A stretch of 64,000 bases of DNA from Candidatus Hydrogenedentota bacterium (GCA_019637335.1 JAHBVV010000006.1:70235-134234), one strand, 5' to 3'. Positions 1-11,111 are shown, counted from the stretch's first letter. Translations and numbers: made by a program. The notes: generated from the sequence alone by a model not told the origin.

Positions 1-316
1 GATGATGATCCTCTGGACCTTCCGCCAGTACGGCGTGGGCAGCCTGCCGAGCTATCTGGGCAGCTACCGTCAATACGCGGCCCGATTCCCGCAGGACGGC
101 GCGCGCATCCTCGTCCAGGTCACGGAACACAACAAGCGGAAGGCCACGGCCGATATCGAATTTGTCGACCCGAAGTCCGGCGCACTCATCGCGCGAATTG
201 ACGGCTACGAATGTACCCTGGGCTCATTCCTGAACAAGGCCTTTCAGAACAACACCCTGGATGCGCCTGAGACTATAGGGACTGCCACGGAACAAGCGAG
301 CAAGACGCACCAGTAA
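1..316 (+). CDS. pfaA: PfaA-like PUFA/polyketide synthase subunit, C-terminal end (5' truncated by window)
   Basis: The reading frame is open from the left window edge to a TAA at 314-316, so only about the last 104 residues are visible. They resemble the C-terminal dehydratase-like region of PfaA-type polyunsaturated fatty acid synthases, which elongate malonyl units on tandem carrier proteins; I recognise the ending pattern GYECTLGSFLNKAF. Context supports this: the next gene on the same strand is a PfaC-type megasynthase. The last 13 or so residues (after GTATEQ) come from a tandemly duplicated repeat and are probably not part of the conserved fold. The true start, KS, AT, carrier and KR domains would lie upstream. 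Assignment to PfaA rather than another type I PKS rests mostly on the neighbour. Confidence 0.6.
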   Translation, partial: MMILWTFRQYGVGSLPSYLGSYRQYAARFPQDGARILVQVTEHNKRKATADIEFVDPKSGALIARIDGYECTLGSFLNKAFQNNTLDAPETIGTATEQASKTHQ

Positions 317-450
317 CAAGGAACCAAGACACGACGCCTTAAACCGGCAGGACCCGCGCCGCCGCAGGGACTGCCACGGAACAGGCGCACAACGCGCGCC
401 AATAACAACGAACTAAATCACAACGCCACAACCCGGCAGGACCGGCGCCA
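278..450. repeat. 89-bp imperfect tandem duplication over the pfaA stop codon
   Basis: The segment starting gggactgccacggaaca at 278 is repeated from 367 (offset 89 bp) with scattered substitutions, through ccggcaggac near the end of each copy. The pfaA stop codon lies in copy 1. The same gggactgcc opening is shared with the decayed repeats at 19900 and 24800, so this is likely a remnant of the hairpin repeat family described elsewhere in the window. Confidence 0.7.
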
Positions 451-736
451 ACATCCGGGGCTGTCCCGTCGTCCAAAACCATGTCCCGTCATCCGAAACG
501 ACGCAAGTACAGCTCGCGCGCTGGAATGCGCCCGACTGTATAGCCACGTAGTGGCGGCATGCCGTGGCCCAGGCGCGAGCGAAGCGAGCCCTGGGTTGAC
601 GGTTCCCAACGAGAGAGCTCCAACGGAGCGGCATAGAAGAACCTGTTATCGAATCGGTGACCCAGGGATCCACCGAGCCGCCCAATACACATTGCACTCC
701 GGGCGCGGCAGTCCCGGAGCGGAACCTACATATCCT
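451..736. other. Intergenic gap upstream of pfaC with dispersed repeat
   Basis: No convincing gene. It holds ctgtcccgtcg-type repeat borders at about 456-500. From about 537 to 655 there is a copy, in reverse orientation, of the repeat at 11419-11525, recognisable by the words for a 'ccctgggctacg...gcccctccggggctata' segment. The annotated open frame upstream of 737 runs through this repeat and is not part of pfaC. Confidence 0.6.
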
Positions 737-3700
737 ATGAAACAACCACCAATCGCAATCGTCGGCATGGGCGGGATCTTCCCGGACGCGCCCGATCTGG
801 AAACCTTCTGGCAGAACATCGTCTCCGCCAGGGCCTCCGCGCGCGACGTGCCGCCCGGGCGCTGGCTCCTCGATCCGGACGACGCCTTCGACCCGGAAAA
901 AGGCAAGGCCGACAAGGTATATTCGAAGCGCGGCTGCTTCATTGAAGGGGACATCCCGCTCGACTTCGGCGATCTCGATCTGGACCCGGCGCTCGCCCGC
1001 GCCCTCGACCCCATGTACCAGGTCCTCCTGTACGCGGGCCAGGCCGCCTTCCGCGATGCCGGCGCGCGCGGCTGGGATCACGCCCACACTGGCGTCATCC
1101 TGGGCAACCTCGCGCTGCCCACGGAGCAGTCCTCCGCCCTGGCCCGCGCGATCCTCGGACGCACCTTCGAGGAAAGAGTGCGGGGAGCCAGCGCGGATGC
1201 GCCCATGCCGCACCCGCTGAACCGCTACGTCACCGGCCTGCCCGCGGCCGTCCTGGCGAAGGCCCTCGGACTCGGCGGCGGCGCCTACACCCTCGACGCC
1301 GCCTGCGCCTCTTCCCTCTATGCCCTCAAGCTCGCCTGCGACGAACTCCAATCCGGCCGCGCGGATGTCATGCTCGCGGGCGGCGTATCGCGCCCCGATC
1401 CACTCTACACGCAGATGGGCTTCTCGCAGCTGCGCGCCCTGTCCCCGAAGGGCGTCTGCACGCCTTTCGACGAGGCGGGCGACGGTCTCGTCGTCGGCGA
1501 AGGCGCGGGCGTCTTCGTGCTCAAGCGTCTCGATGACGCCATCGCGGACGGCAACACCATCCACGGCGTTATCCGCGGCATCGGCCTTTCCAACGACGTG
1601 GGCGGCCGCTTGCTCGCCCCCACCTCCGAGGGCCAGCTACGCGCCATGCGCGCGGCCTACGAAGCCGCCGGGTGGGACCCGCGCTCGGTTGATCTCATCG
1701 AGTGCCACGCCACGGGAACCGCCGTCGGCGACGCGGTGGAAGTGGAGAGTCTCAGGCAACTCTGGACCGATGCCGGATGGAACCCGCAACAGTGCACCCT
1801 CGGTTCCGTGAAGTCGAATATCGGCCACACCCTCACTGCCGCCGGGTCCGCCGCGCTCCTGAAAACGCTCCTGGCCATACGCCACCGGCAATTGCCCCCC
1901 ACCGCGAGCTACGACCATTCCCCCACAAGCTGGGCAATGGATTCGTCGCCTTTCGTCGTGCGCAGGGAAGCGTCCCCTTGGGAGGCCGAAACGCCGCGCC
2001 GCGCCGCCGTAAGCGCTTTCGGCTTCGGCGGCATCAACGCCCACGTACTCGTCGAAGAGTGGACCGCGCCCGCCGACTCGCCGAAGTCGGTCATCGAACC
2101 CCTCGAAGGCCCGGACTGCCCCATCGCCATTGTCGGCCTGGACGCCCACTTCGGGCCGTGGCGGGGCCTGGACGCCGTCCGGGAGCGCCTGCTGGGCGGC
2201 GGCGCCGACATCGCGCCTTCGGCCCCGGCCAATTGGTGGGGCGTCGAACAAAGCGCCTGGTTCCGCCGCGCGGGATTGAGCCGCACCCGGTTTCACGGCT
2301 GGGGCATCGGCGAAGTCACGTCCCGACTCGTCCGCTTCAAGATTCCCCCGAAAGAGCTCGAGGAAATGCTGCCGCAGCAGTTGCTCATGCTCCAGGTCGC
2401 CGTCAACGCCTGGGAACACGCCGGCAACGCGGGCTACGGCGACGAGTGGACGGGCGTCTACATCGGCCTCGGCCTCGACCTGAACACCACAAACTTCAAT
2501 GTGCGCTGGTCCCTCCTCAACGAGGCCCGCGCCTGGCGGAAGGCGGACGGATCCGCCCCCGAAACGGAAGCGCAGTACGTACAGCAGCTGCGCGACGCCT
2601 TCGGACCCGCACTCACCGCCAACCGCACGATGGGCGCCCTCGCGAGCGTCGTGGCCAGCCGCATCGCGCGCGAACTCCGCTGCGGCGGCCCGAGTTTCAC
2701 GCTCTCCGGTGAAGAAGCCTCCGGTATCCGCGCCCTGGAATGCGCCGTGCGCGCCCTGCAGCGCGGCGAGATCCGGCAGGCCATCACAGGCGCGGTCGAT
2801 CTCGCGGGCGACGTCCGCGCGATCCTCGGCGCGCACCACCACAGCCCCTGCTCCCCGACGGGCGACGGAGCCGGGTTCGCCGCGGGCAGCGACGGAAGCC
2901 TCTTCGGCGAGGGTGCGGCCGCCCTGGTCCTGAAGCGCCTCGCCGACGCCGAGGCGGATGGCGATCGCGTCTACGGCGTCATTCGCGGCATCGGAAGCGC
3001 CGCGGCGGGCGGTGTGGATGCGCCCCTCTCCGCCGAAGCCTGCCGCGCGGCCCTGGATCGGGCCGCCGCTGACGCCCATGTCCCGCTGGGTTCGCTGGGC
3101 TACATCGAAACCCACGGCAGCGGCGTGCCCGCGGAGGACGCAATGGAAGCCGCCGCGTTCGCCAGCCGGGTGACGTGGGACGGGCCGCAAGAAGACATCC
3201 AGCATTGCCTCGTGGGCGCCGCAAAGAACGATATCGGCCACACGGGCGCCGCGGCGGGTCTGGCCGGCGTTCTCAAGGCCACCCTTTGCTTGCACCACGA
3301 GATGCTGCCCCCCCTGCGCCACGTGCGCCAGCCCATCGAAGCCCTGCGCCAGGGCGCAAGCCGCCTCTGGGCGCCGGACGCCCCCCAGTACTGGCTCCAC
3401 GACCGCGCCGCGGGTCCCCGGCGCGCGGGTGTCGCCACGCTGGGCGTCGGCGGCGTGTATACCCACGTCATCCTGGAAGCCGCCGCGCAGCAGCTTCCCG
3501 TGATCGAACAGCCGCTCGGCCCGCGCGCGGAAGGTCTCTTCATCGTCACGGGGGAAAACACCGCCGCCCTGCTCAACGCCCTCGATCGCCTGAAACAACA
3601 CGCCCAACGAGGCCAGGATCGGCCCATCGAGCGGCTCGCCCGCGACTGGTGGCGCAATAACCCCGTGGAATCGCGCGCCGGACTCCGATCCGCCGCGCTG

Positions 3701-6700
3701 GTGACCCGATCCGTATCGGAGTTGCTCGAGCAAATCGGCATCCTCGGCCAGGACTTGCGCAATGCGCCGGAAACCGGCATCGGCGGACGCCACCCGCAGC
3801 CCCGCGAGGTGGTCGCGCGCGACCGTATCTTCTTCAGCCCGGATCCCCTCGGCGCAACCGGTAAAATCGCATTCGTGTTCCCCGGCTCCGGAAACCACTA
3901 CCCCGGAATGGGCCGCGACCTCTTCGCCCAGTGGCCCGGCGTCTTGCGCGCGCAGGATAAGGAAAACCACTGCCTCCGCCAGCAGTTCCAGCCCGACGTC
4001 TTCTGGCGCCAGGGCGCACCCGGCCTCGATGGCAACCACAAGGCCATGATCTTCGGCCAGGTCGCCCTGGGCACGGCCGTGAGCGACCTCGTGCGCGGCT
4101 TCGGCATCGAACCGCAGATCGCAATCGGCTACAGCCTCGGCGAAACCGCCAGCCTCTTCGCGCTGCGCGCCTGGCGCGACCGCGATCTCATGCTCGAACG
4201 CATCGCCAGCTCCCGCCTCTTCACCCACGAACTCGCGGGCGAATGCGACGCCGCCCGCCGCGCCTGGAAACTCCCCGGCCAGGACACGGTCGACTGGGTG
4301 CTCGGCGTCATCGACCGCCCCATGAAGGTCGCCCGGCAGGCGGTCAAAAACCGGAAAAAAGTCTACCCGCTGATCGCCAATACCTTCCAGGAATCCGTCA
4401 TCGGCGGCAACCGGAAAGCGGTCGAAAAGCTCATCGCCAAGTTAGAGTGCCAGTTCATTCCGCTCGAAGGCGTCACCACCGTCCACTGCGACATCGTCAA
4501 GGAAGTCGAGCGGGAATACCGCGACCTACACCTCTTCCCCACCACGCCGCCGCCGGGCGTGGAATATTTCAGCGGGGCCTGGGGCAAGGCCTACACCGTC
4601 AACCGCGAATCCGCCGCCGACTCCGTCCTCGCCCAGGCCATCGACGGCGTCGACTTCCCCGCCGTCATTGAAGGCGCCTGGGACCACGGCGCCCGCTTCT
4701 TCCTGGAGATGGGGCCTGGCAACTCGTGCAGCCGCATGATCCAGCGCATTCTCGCGGACAGGCCGCACCTCGCGCGCCCTATCTGCCACGATGGCGCCGG
4801 CGCGGTATCCCTCGTCCTGCGCGCGCTCGGGCAACTCGTCGCCGAGGGCATGCCGGTCAATCTCGACGCCCTCTACAGCGCCGAAACTGAACAACCCGTC
4901 GCGCTCGACACCAAACCCACCGTCACCGTGCCCGTCGGCGGCGCGCCCTTCGCAGCCCCGGAATTGCCCCGGCCCGCAGCCACGGCAGTCGCGGTGCGCC
5001 CGATCGAAATCCCCATAACCATGCCCCAAAAAGCCCAGAAGGTCACCCCGTCCAACCAGTCCACTCTGTCCACTGCGTCCACTCTGTCCACGACACAGGC
5101 GCAGCCCGCCGGCGCCTCCTCCGCCCTGCTCGACAGCGTTTCGGCCGCGGAAGCCGCCACCGCCGCCGCCCACGCGCAATACCTGCGCTTCGCCGGCGCG
5201 CTCCAGGACACCCTGGCCGCCGGTATCCGCCACGCCATGGCCGCACCCGCAGCCACCCCGGCCCCCGAGCCCACTAAGTCCAACCCCCCGGCGCAACCCG
5301 CGCCCGACCTCGTCTTCGATCGCGACCAGTGCATGGAATTCGCCATCGGCGCCATCGGCAAAATGCTCGGCCCGCGCTTCGCCGAAATCGACCGCCACCC
5401 CACCCGCGTGCGCCTGCCCGACGAACCGCTCATGCTCGTCGACCGCATCACCGCGCTGGAAGGGGAGCCCGGTTCCATGGGTTCCGGCCGCGTGGTCACG
5501 GAGCACGACGTCCTGCCAAACGGCTGGTACCTCGACGGCGGCCATATCCCGACCTGTATCGCTGTGGAAGCGGGCCAGGCCGACCTCTTCCTCTCCGGCT
5601 ACCTGGGGATCGATTTCCAGACGAAGGGCCTCGCGATGTACCGGCTCCTCGACGCCGAGGTCACTTTCCACGACCACACGCCAGTCGCGGGCCAGGTTAT
5701 CCGCTACGACATCCACATCGACCGCTTCTTCCGCCACGGAAACCCCTGGTTCTTCCACTTCTGGTTCGACGCGACCGTGGAGGGCAAGCCCCTCATGTCC
5801 ATGCGCAATGGGTGCGCCGGATTCTTCACCGAGGAAGACCTCGCGGCGGGCCAGGGCGTCGTGGACGCGCGCCTGGACCGCGAAAACAACCAGGGCGTGC
5901 TGCCCGCGGACTGGCGCGAACTCGTCCCCATGCAATCCGCGGCCTACAACGAGGATCAGGTAAACGCCCTGCGCATCGGCAACCTCGCCGGCTGCTTCGG
6001 CGAGGCCTTCCGCGGGCTCCCGCTCCAGAACCCCGTCCGCATCCCCGACGGGCGCATGAACCTCGTCCACCGCGTGGTCGAACTGACCCCGGGCGGCGGC
6101 CGCTACGGCCTCGGGAAGATCGTGGCCGAGGCGGACATCCACCCGGACGACTGGTTTATCACCTGCCACTTCGTGGACGACCGCGTCATGCCGGGCACCC
6201 TCATGTTCGAGTGCTGCCTGCACACGCTACGGATCTACCTCATGCGCATGGGCTGGGTGGCCGAAGCAGATTCCGCCTACTGGGAGCCGAAACCGGGCGT
6301 CACCGGTCGCCTCAAGTGCCGCGGCCAGGTTCTGGAGACCACGAAGCGCGTCACCTACGAAGTGAACATCAAAGAATTAGGCTACGGCCCCGCCCCCTAC
6401 GCCATCGCCGACGCCCGCATGTACGCCGACGGAAAAGCCATCGTCGACATCAACAACATGTCCATTCAGCTCCAGGGCCAGACCCGCGAAGGGCTTGAGG
6501 CGCTGTGGGCCGGCGCCGCCCCGAACTTCGGCGCACCGAAGCCACCCGTCTACACCTTCGAACAGATCCTCGCCTTCTCGCAGGGCAACCCCTCGGAGGC
6601 CTTCGGCGCGCCCTACGCCATCTTTGACGCGGGACAACCCCGCAAAATCGCGCGCCTCCCGCGACCGCCCTTCCAGTTCCTCGATCGGATCACCGACGTC

Positions 6701-7627
6701 ACCGGAGAACCCTTCGAACTCAAGGCCGGCGCCGCCGCTGAGGCCCAGTACGACATCCCCCCCGGCGAGTGGTACTTTACCGCGAACCGCCAGCCCGGAA
6801 TGCCCTTCGCTGTGCTCCTGGAAATCGCCCTGCAACCCTGCGGCTGGCTCGCGGCCTACTGCGGTTCCGCCCTTACAAGCGAGACCGACCTCAAATTCCG
6901 GAACCTCGGCGGCAAGGCCATCCAGCGCCAGCCCGTGGACGCGGAAACAGGCACGATCACCATCCAGGTGAAAATGACCGCCGTGTCCACCTCCGGCGGC
7001 ATGATCATCCAGCACTACGACATGGCCGTGCACGGCGCCACCGGCTGCCTTTACGAGGGAACGACCTACTTCGGCTTCTTCTCCGAAGCCGCACTGGCCG
7101 ATCAGGTGGGCATTCGCGAGGCCCTACGCTATACCCCGTCGGACGCCGAACAGAACGCCAACCCACCCTTCGACTATCCCGCCGAAGCCCCATTCCCCGA
7201 CGGACAGTGGTGCATGCTCGACCGCATCGTCGCCTTTGCGCCCGAGGGCGGTCCGCAGGGCCTCGGCTTCATCCGCGGCGTGATGAAAGTCGACCCCGAA
7301 AAGTGGTTCTTCCAGGCCCACTTCTACGAGGACCCCGTCTGCCCCGGATCCCTCGGCCTCGAATCCTTCCTCCAGCTCCTCAAGGTAGCCGCCGCGCGCC
7401 GGTGGAACCTCGGCCCTGACGCCGTCTTCGAGACCATCGCCATCGGCGAGGAACACGAATGGATCTACCGGGGCCAGGTAATCCCCAAAGACAACGAGGT
7501 CACCGTCGAAGCCGTCATCACCCGCGCCGACGACGCCAACCGGCTCATCCACGCCGATGGCTTCCTCATCGTGGACGGCCGCGTCATATACCAGATGAAA
7601 CACTTCAGCCTGAGGGCACGGGAATAG
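737..7627 (+). CDS. pfaC: PfaC-type PUFA synthase megaenzyme (KS-CLF-AT-DH-DH)
   Basis: A 2296-residue iterative synthase subunit for long-chain polyunsaturated or polyene acyl chains. Domains in order: ketosynthase (about 1-440; Cys190 in DAACASS, then ECHATGT and KSNIGHT); a second KS-like chain-length factor (about 455-900) whose active-site Cys is absent (SGEEASG) although THGSG and NDIGHT remain; an acyltransferase (about 1043-1360; GYSLGE, Ser1133); a low-complexity linker (about 1385-1525); then two double hot-dog FabA-like dehydratase units (about 1531-1930 and 1976-2296). The repeats [12 protein letters not shown]-like and [12 protein letters not shown] mark the dehydratase His sites; the third hot-dog has Asn in place of His. 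I chose ATG 737 because homology begins at once with [10 protein letters not shown]; the longer frame translates repeat DNA. Order resembles myxobacterial Pfa3 without its terminal AGPAT domain. It lies downstream of pfaA on the same strand. Confidence 0.9.
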   Translation: MKQPPIAIVGMGGIFPDAPDLETFWQNIVSARASARDVPPGRWLLDPDDAFDPEKGKADKVYSKRGCFIEGDIPLDFGDLDLDPALARALDPMYQVLLYAGQAAFRDAGARGWDHAHTGVILGNLALPTEQSSALARAILGRTFEERVRGASADAPMPHPLNRYVTGLPAAVLAKALGLGGGAYTLDAACASSLYALKLACDELQSGRADVMLAGGVSRPDPLYTQMGFSQLRALSPKGVCTPFDEAGDGLVVGEGAGVFVLKRLDDAIADGNTIHGVIRGIGLSNDVGGRLLAPTSEGQLRAMRAAYEAAGWDPRSVDLIECHATGTAVGDAVEVESLRQLWTDAGWNPQQCTLGSVKSNIGHTLTAAGSAALLKTLLAIRHRQLPPTASYDHSPTSWAMDSSPFVVRREASPWEAETPRRAAVSAFGFGGINAHVLVEEWTAPADSPKSVIEPLEGPDCPIAIVGLDAHFGPWRGLDAVRERLLGGGADIAPSAPANWWGVEQSAWFRRAGLSRTRFHGWGIGEVTSRLVRFKIPPKELEEMLPQQLLMLQVAVNAWEHAGNAGYGDEWTGVYIGLGLDLNTTNFNVRWSLLNEARAWRKADGSAPETEAQYVQQLRDAFGPALTANRTMGALASVVASRIARELRCGGPSFTLSGEEASGIRALECAVRALQRGEIRQAITGAVDLAGDVRAILGAHHHSPCSPTGDGAGFAAGSDGSLFGEGAAALVLKRLADAEADGDRVYGVIRGIGSAAAGGVDAPLSAEACRAALDRAAADAHVPLGSLGYIETHGSGVPAEDAMEAAAFASRVTWDGPQEDIQHCLVGAAKNDIGHTGAAAGLAGVLKATLCLHHEMLPPLRHVRQPIEALRQGASRLWAPDAPQYWLHDRAAGPRRAGVATLGVGGVYTHVILEAAAQQLPVIEQPLGPRAEGLFIVTGENTAALLNALDRLKQHAQRGQDRPIERLARDWWRNNPVESRAGLRSAALVTRSVSELLEQIGILGQDLRNAPETGIGGRHPQPREVVARDRIFFSPDPLGATGKIAFVFPGSGNHYPGMGRDLFAQWPGVLRAQDKENHCLRQQFQPDVFWRQGAPGLDGNHKAMIFGQVALGTAVSDLVRGFGIEPQIAIGYSLGETASLFALRAWRDRDLMLERIASSRLFTHELAGECDAARRAWKLPGQDTVDWVLGVIDRPMKVARQAVKNRKKVYPLIANTFQESVIGGNRKAVEKLIAKLECQFIPLEGVTTVHCDIVKEVEREYRDLHLFPTTPPPGVEYFSGAWGKAYTVNRESAADSVLAQAIDGVDFPAVIEGAWDHGARFFLEMGPGNSCSRMIQRILADRPHLARPICHDGAGAVSLVLRALGQLVAEGMPVNLDALYSAETEQPVALDTKPTVTVPVGGAPFAAPELPRPAATAVAVRPIEIPITMPQKAQKVTPSNQSTLSTASTLSTTQAQPAGASSALLDSVSAAEAATAAAHAQYLRFAGALQDTLAAGIRHAMAAPAATPAPEPTKSNPPAQPAPDLVFDRDQCMEFAIGAIGKMLGPRFAEIDRHPTRVRLPDEPLMLVDRITALEGEPGSMGSGRVVTEHDVLPNGWYLDGGHIPTCIAVEAGQADLFLSGYLGIDFQTKGLAMYRLLDAEVTFHDHTPVAGQVIRYDIHIDRFFRHGNPWFFHFWFDATVEGKPLMSMRNGCAGFFTEEDLAAGQGVVDARLDRENNQGVLPADWRELVPMQSAAYNEDQVNALRIGNLAGCFGEAFRGLPLQNPVRIPDGRMNLVHRVVELTPGGGRYGLGKIVAEADIHPDDWFITCHFVDDRVMPGTLMFECCLHTLRIYLMRMGWVAEADSAYWEPKPGVTGRLKCRGQVLETTKRVTYEVNIKELGYGPAPYAIADARMYADGKAIVDINNMSIQLQGQTREGLEALWAGAAPNFGAPKPPVYTFEQILAFSQGNPSEAFGAPYAIFDAGQPRKIARLPRPPFQFLDRITDVTGEPFELKAGAAAEAQYDIPPGEWYFTANRQPGMPFAVLLEIALQPCGWLAAYCGSALTSETDLKFRNLGGKAIQRQPVDAETGTITIQVKMTAVSTSGGMIIQHYDMAVHGATGCLYEGTTYFGFFSEAALADQVGIREALRYTPSDAEQNANPPFDYPAEAPFPDGQWCMLDRIVAFAPEGGPQGLGFIRGVMKVDPEKWFFQAHFYEDPVCPGSLGLESFLQLLKVAAARRWNLGPDAVFETIAIGEEHEWIYRGQVIPKDNEVTVEAVITRADDANRLIHADGFLIVDGRVIYQMKHFSLRARE
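5048..5092 (+). repeat. 9-bp repeat GTCCACTCT inside the pfaC linker
   Basis: About four units of the 9-bp repeat that is otherwise intergenic in this window (13308-13350, 19925-20025, 31106-31222, 35183-35215). Here it is in frame and encodes a Ser-Thr-Leu rich stretch ([14 protein letters not shown]) in the flexible linker between the acyltransferase and the first dehydratase. Confidence 0.75.
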
Positions 7628-8314
7628 CGAGACCCCTACGCGTGCCGGTACACTTATTACCACGATCCATCTTGATAACGCATGCCATTCCGCTCACCGC
7701 AACAAGATTCACTTCTCGTTACCACGGTCCTCCGTGGTAACGCGATACCGTTCCGCTCCGCGGAACAGAACTTTGTCATGTGACTTGGACACTCTGGGCA
7801 ATCCGCAACCGGCGGACGAGGTCAATCATTGATACAGAATCGGTTCATACAACGTAGACGGGCATCCTGTTCAACGCTCGTACGCAGGAGCGTACGGGTA
7901 TCCCGTTACCAAGCCTTGAGAAAACGCCTCGAAGGGGCACGGCAGCTTCGAGCCCCGGGCAACGCCCGGGGTAAACGGAATAGGTTTCCTGTGAGCCCTG
8001 AAAGGGCGGCGGAGTTTTTGCTCCCGCGCTGTACTGCGCTGCCCTTTCAGGGCGAATAAAAACTACACCACGCTTCCCCTGGGCGCTGCGCAGGGCTCGA
8101 AGCTGCATTGGCCCTTCGGGCCGAAAGAGCGGGAAACCCAAGTCGACTCAATTCAATATTGACGCGCCTTGAGCCACCATACAATTCGCGTTTATTCGTG
8201 TTCATTCGCGGTTCAATTTTATTCGGTTGCGGCCCAAGGCTGCCCTGCGATCTTCGTGCCCTTCGTGGTGCAGGTTCTTATTCGTGTAAATTCGTGTCCA
8301 TTCGTGGTTAAAAA
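7628..8314. other. Repeat-rich intergenic gap between pfaC and oleA
   Basis: No protein gene is convincing. There is an inverted pair gccctgaaagggc (about 7995) and gccctttcagggc (about 8041) that could form a long stem, a small hairpin ggcccttcgggcc (about 8110), and then a leader made of attcgtg-type words from about 8165 to 8312 that runs directly into the oleA start codon. No clear promoter or Shine-Dalgarno sequence for oleA is visible. Confidence 0.5.
8280..8309 (+). repeat. attcgtg repeat, left copy bracketing oleA
   Basis: A 29-bp word (attcgtgtaaattcgtgt followed by ccattcgtggt) ends a few bases before the oleA ATG. Its exact reverse complement occurs at about 9385-9414 just after oleA, and a near-identical direct copy is at 11541-11570 upstream of oleB. 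Confidence 0.8.
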
Positions 8315-9361
8315 ATGATCTACACCAAAGCCCACATCGATACCATCGCCTACGAGCTCGCCCCCGTCGTGGTCTCCTCCGAGGAACTCGAAGAGGCCCT
8401 CGCGCCCCTCTACCGGAAACTCCACATCCCCGTTGGCCAGCTGGAAGCCCTCACCGGCATCCAGGAGCGCCGCTGGTGGCCCGAGGGCTACGCCCTCAGC
8501 GACGGCGCCATCGCCGCCGGGCGCAAGGCCCTCGCCCACTCCGCCGTGCAACCCGCCGATATCGGCGCCGTGGTCTATTGCGGCGTCGGGCGCGACAACT
8601 TCGAACCCGCCACCGCCTGCCGCGTCGCCGGCGAACTCGGGATCGGCGGGAACGTGGCGGTCTACGACCTCAGCAACGCCTGCCTCGGCGTCCTGAACGG
8701 CATCCTCGATGTCGCCAACCGCATAGAACTCGGCCAGATCCGCGCCGGACTCGTCGTCTCCGCCGAAACCGCCCGCGACATCGTCCACGAGACCATCGAG
8801 AAGATGCTCGCAAACCCCACCATGCCCTACTACATCGAGTCCCTCGCCACCCTCACCGGCGGCTCCGGCGCGGTCGCCCTGCTCGTCACCGATGGATCCT
8901 TCCGCGCTCCCGGCGATCAGCGCCAGCTGCTCGGCGGAGTCGCCCTTGCCGCCCCGGAGCACCACGGCCTCTGCACCTGGGGCCTCGAGCGCGTGGACGG
9001 CCCCCTCCGCAAGCAGTTCATGAGCACCGACGCCGTCTCCGTCCTGAAACACGGCGTAGCCCTCGGCCTCCAGACCTGGGAAGCCTTCCTCGCCGAATTG
9101 AACTGGACCCGCGAGACCGTCGCCAAAACCATCTGCCACCAGGTCGGCAGCGCCAACCAGCAGGCCATCCTCAAATCGATCGGCATGCCCCCCGAAAAGG
9201 ACTTCACCACCTTCGGCTACCTCGGCAATATGGGGACGGTGTCACTGCCGATTACGGCGGCGATTGCGGGTGAGCGGGGGTTTCTGAAGGCTGGGGAGCG
9301 GGTGGCGCTTCTGGGGATTGGGAGTGGGTTGAATTGTATGATGCTGGGGGTGCGGTGGTAG
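8315..9361 (+). CDS. oleA: OleA-like thiolase-fold acyl-CoA condensing enzyme
   Basis: A 348-residue thiolase-superfamily enzyme of the FabH/OleA group. OleA joins two long-chain acyl-CoAs head to head to a 2-alkyl-3-ketoalkanoate, the first step of olefin synthesis. Catalytic residues visible: Cys123 (DLSNACLG), His275 (CHQVGSANQ) and Asn305 (GYLGNMG). The ITGIQERRWW-like segment near residue 45 is characteristic of OleA rather than FabH. OleB, OleC and OleD homologues follow on the same strand within 8 kb, which makes the assignment strong. ATG 8315 directly follows an attcgtggtta repeat and has no obvious ribosome site. PfaC upstream suggests that polyene acyl chains could be substrates; that link is inference. 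Confidence 0.9.
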   Translation: MIYTKAHIDTIAYELAPVVVSSEELEEALAPLYRKLHIPVGQLEALTGIQERRWWPEGYALSDGAIAAGRKALAHSAVQPADIGAVVYCGVGRDNFEPATACRVAGELGIGGNVAVYDLSNACLGVLNGILDVANRIELGQIRAGLVVSAETARDIVHETIEKMLANPTMPYYIESLATLTGGSGAVALLVTDGSFRAPGDQRQLLGGVALAAPEHHGLCTWGLERVDGPLRKQFMSTDAVSVLKHGVALGLQTWEAFLAELNWTRETVAKTICHQVGSANQQAILKSIGMPPEKDFTTFGYLGNMGTVSLPITAAIAGERGFLKAGERVALLGIGSGLNCMMLGVRW

Positions 9362-9384
9362 GGGGAAAGGTGGGAGGAAAGTTT

Positions 9385-9414
9385 GACCACGAATGGACAC
9401 GAATTTACACGAAT
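9385..9414 (-). repeat. attcgtg repeat, inverted right copy after oleA
   Basis: Exact reverse complement of the 29-bp word before the oleA start, so oleA is flanked by perfect inverted repeats about 1.1 kb apart. Confidence 0.8.
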
Positions 9415-9435
9415 GGGAATATTTGGATCTCGCTA

Positions 9436-9729
9436 CTACGTCCCCGATTCAGGCCGCTCTATTCCGATGCCATAATTGCGTAAATGCTTGCGAATTGTCT
9501 CGCCGAAATACTTCATGGCGATAGAGGACACAATGAAGACCGAGATTCGTAACGTCAGATCCCCGATTATGAATACCCCAATGAATAGAGGCACAATCTT
9601 AACAGAGGAGCCGACCAAGTCCTCGGCAGGGGCATCCGATAGCGTGGCGGGCAGAACAACGGCGCCTATCGCAAAGGCAAGCGCAAACAGCAGCCAATCA
9701 AGCACTCTGGCTTTTAAGAATCTCAGCAT
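9436..9729 (-). CDS. Small membrane protein of unknown function
   Basis: A 97-residue frame from ATG 9729 (an in-frame upstream ATG at 9786 would add 19 residues). Three hydrophobic segments are visible: about residues 12-30 (LLFALAFAIGAVVLPATL), 45-60 and 63-78. The tail is basic, then acidic. I recognise no family. Base composition is less GC-rich than the flanking pfa/ole genes, and it lies opposite to them between oleA and an IS256 element, so it may have arrived with mobile DNA. The hydrophobic pattern is the main reason to believe it is real. Confidence 0.5.
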   Translation of the reverse strand: MLRFLKARVLDWLLFALAFAIGAVVLPATLSDAPAEDLVGSSVKIVPLFIGVFIIGDLTLRISVFIVSSIAMKYFGETIRKHLRNYGIGIERPESGT

Positions 9730-9899
9730 GGAGGATTGTCCCCACTTTACCGGGTTTGATGTACGCCGTGAATCTACATGTAGCATGATATCACGTTCGG
9801 GTCGATGGAGTATAAAACTTTCTGTAAAAGGGGCTAGACAAAGATGGCCGTCATTTGCTCCAGTCTAGGTGTTTTTGGAAGAAGCCAAGACGAGGAGTA

Positions 9900-11111
9900 A
9901 TGACAGCCATGAAGGATTTTGCGGATTATCTGAGCCAGATTCAAGAAGGAGGGGAGGTAGACATCATGAAGTTGATGCTGGAGACCATGGCGAAGGCGGT
10001 GATGGAGGCTGGTGTGGCCGAGCACGTGGGGGCGGACCGTCACGAGCGCTCGGAAGGCCGGAAAGGCCATCGGAACGGGTACAAGCCGCGCAAGCTCAAG
10101 ACCCGGGTTGGCGAGCTTTCCCTGGATGTCCCCCAGGTGCGCGGCACGGAGCCGTATTCGCCGCTGTTCTTCGCCAAATGGGAGCGGAGCGAGCGAGCGC
10201 TTTTGACGGCCTGCGCGGAGATGTATTTCATGGGCGTATCCACCCGGAAAGTGAAGCACGTGCTGGAGAAGATGGGCGGTTTTAGCCTGTCGGCGAGCAC
10301 GGTTTCCTGCGTGGCCCAGGAGCTGGACGAGAAGCTCGCGGAGTTCCGGGAGCGCCGTCTGGACGAGCGGGAATGGCCTGTACTGATGGTGGACGCGTGC
10401 TACGTCAAAGCCCGCTCTCACGGCCGGGTGCGCAAGCAGGCCGCTCTCGTGGTTGCGGGCATCAACGATGACGGGCGCCGGGAAATTCTCACCTGGCGTC
10501 TGGCGGATTTGGAAAGCGAGGCCACCTGGACCGAGGTGTTCCGCGAATTGCGCCAGCGTGGCGTCACGGGCGTTGAGCTGGTCGTCTCGGACGGGCACCT
10601 GGGCATACAGGCGGCGGTGGGCACGCAGTGGTCCCAGGCCACCTGGCAGCGTTGCTGGACCCACTTCCAGCGCAACGCGCTGGCCAAGGTGGGTCACAAG
10701 GATAAGAAGCCGCTGGCGCAGGAGCTGCGGGCCGCCCGGAAGATTGAAGACGTCAAGACAAGCCTGGCCGAAGCGGAGCGCGTCGCGGAGCGCTGGGAGA
10801 ATCAATACCCGCAAGTCGCCACGCAAATACGGGAGCAGTTCGAGGAGACCCTTGCCACGCACGACCTGCCCGGCCCGTGCCGGCGGCGGGTGTACACGAC
10901 GAACATGATCGAGCGGGTCATGGCTGAGATCAAGCGGCGAACGAATGTCGTGGGCATCTTCCCCAATGTGGCGTCCGCGGACAGGCTGATTGGCGCGCAC
11001 CTGCTCGAACGCCATGAAAGCTGGGTCTGTGAGCGGGCGCGCTACCTTACGATGAACTGGGTGGACGAACGCAGGGCGAATACGAAGAAGCAGAAGCAGA
11101 ACGCGGCATAA
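9900..11111 (+). CDS. IS256-family (mutator-type) DDE transposase
   Basis: A 403-residue full-length transposase. The catalytic acidic residues are Asp165 (MVDACYVK), Asp231 (VVSDGHLG) and Glu338 (NMIERVMAEIKRR). The CWTHFQRN motif between the second Asp and the Glu is the family hallmark. The N-terminal KGHRNGYKPR and VPQVRG segments also fit IS256. The start is ATG 9900 or 9909, behind gaggag at about 9892; the longer frame needs a TTG at 9855. The frame is intact, so the element may be active. It separates oleA from oleB in what is otherwise one transcription direction. Confidence 0.93.
   Translation: MTAMKDFADYLSQIQEGGEVDIMKLMLETMAKAVMEAGVAEHVGADRHERSEGRKGHRNGYKPRKLKTRVGELSLDVPQVRGTEPYSPLFFAKWERSERALLTACAEMYFMGVSTRKVKHVLEKMGGFSLSASTVSCVAQELDEKLAEFRERRLDEREWPVLMVDACYVKARSHGRVRKQAALVVAGINDDGRREILTWRLADLESEATWTEVFRELRQRGVTGVELVVSDGHLGIQAAVGTQWSQATWQRCWTHFQRNALAKVGHKDKKPLAQELRAARKIEDVKTSLAEAERVAERWENQYPQVATQIREQFEETLATHDLPGPCRRRVYTTNMIERVMAEIKRRTNVVGIFPNVASADRLIGAHLLERHESWVCERARYLTMNWVDERRANTKKQKQNAA

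Noticed and set aside
413-1564. 383-residue minus-strand frame at the left end
   Set aside because: Opposite to the pfaC ketosynthase domain and running into repeat DNA; no homology pattern.
1637-4228. 863-residue open frame on the minus strand
   Set aside because: It is antisense to pfaC, rich in Gly/Ala/Arg with no domain pattern; it arises from high GC third positions of the real gene.
4526-6223. 565-residue open frame on the minus strand
   Set aside because: Also antisense to pfaC, whose plus-strand frame carries clear dehydratase motifs here.
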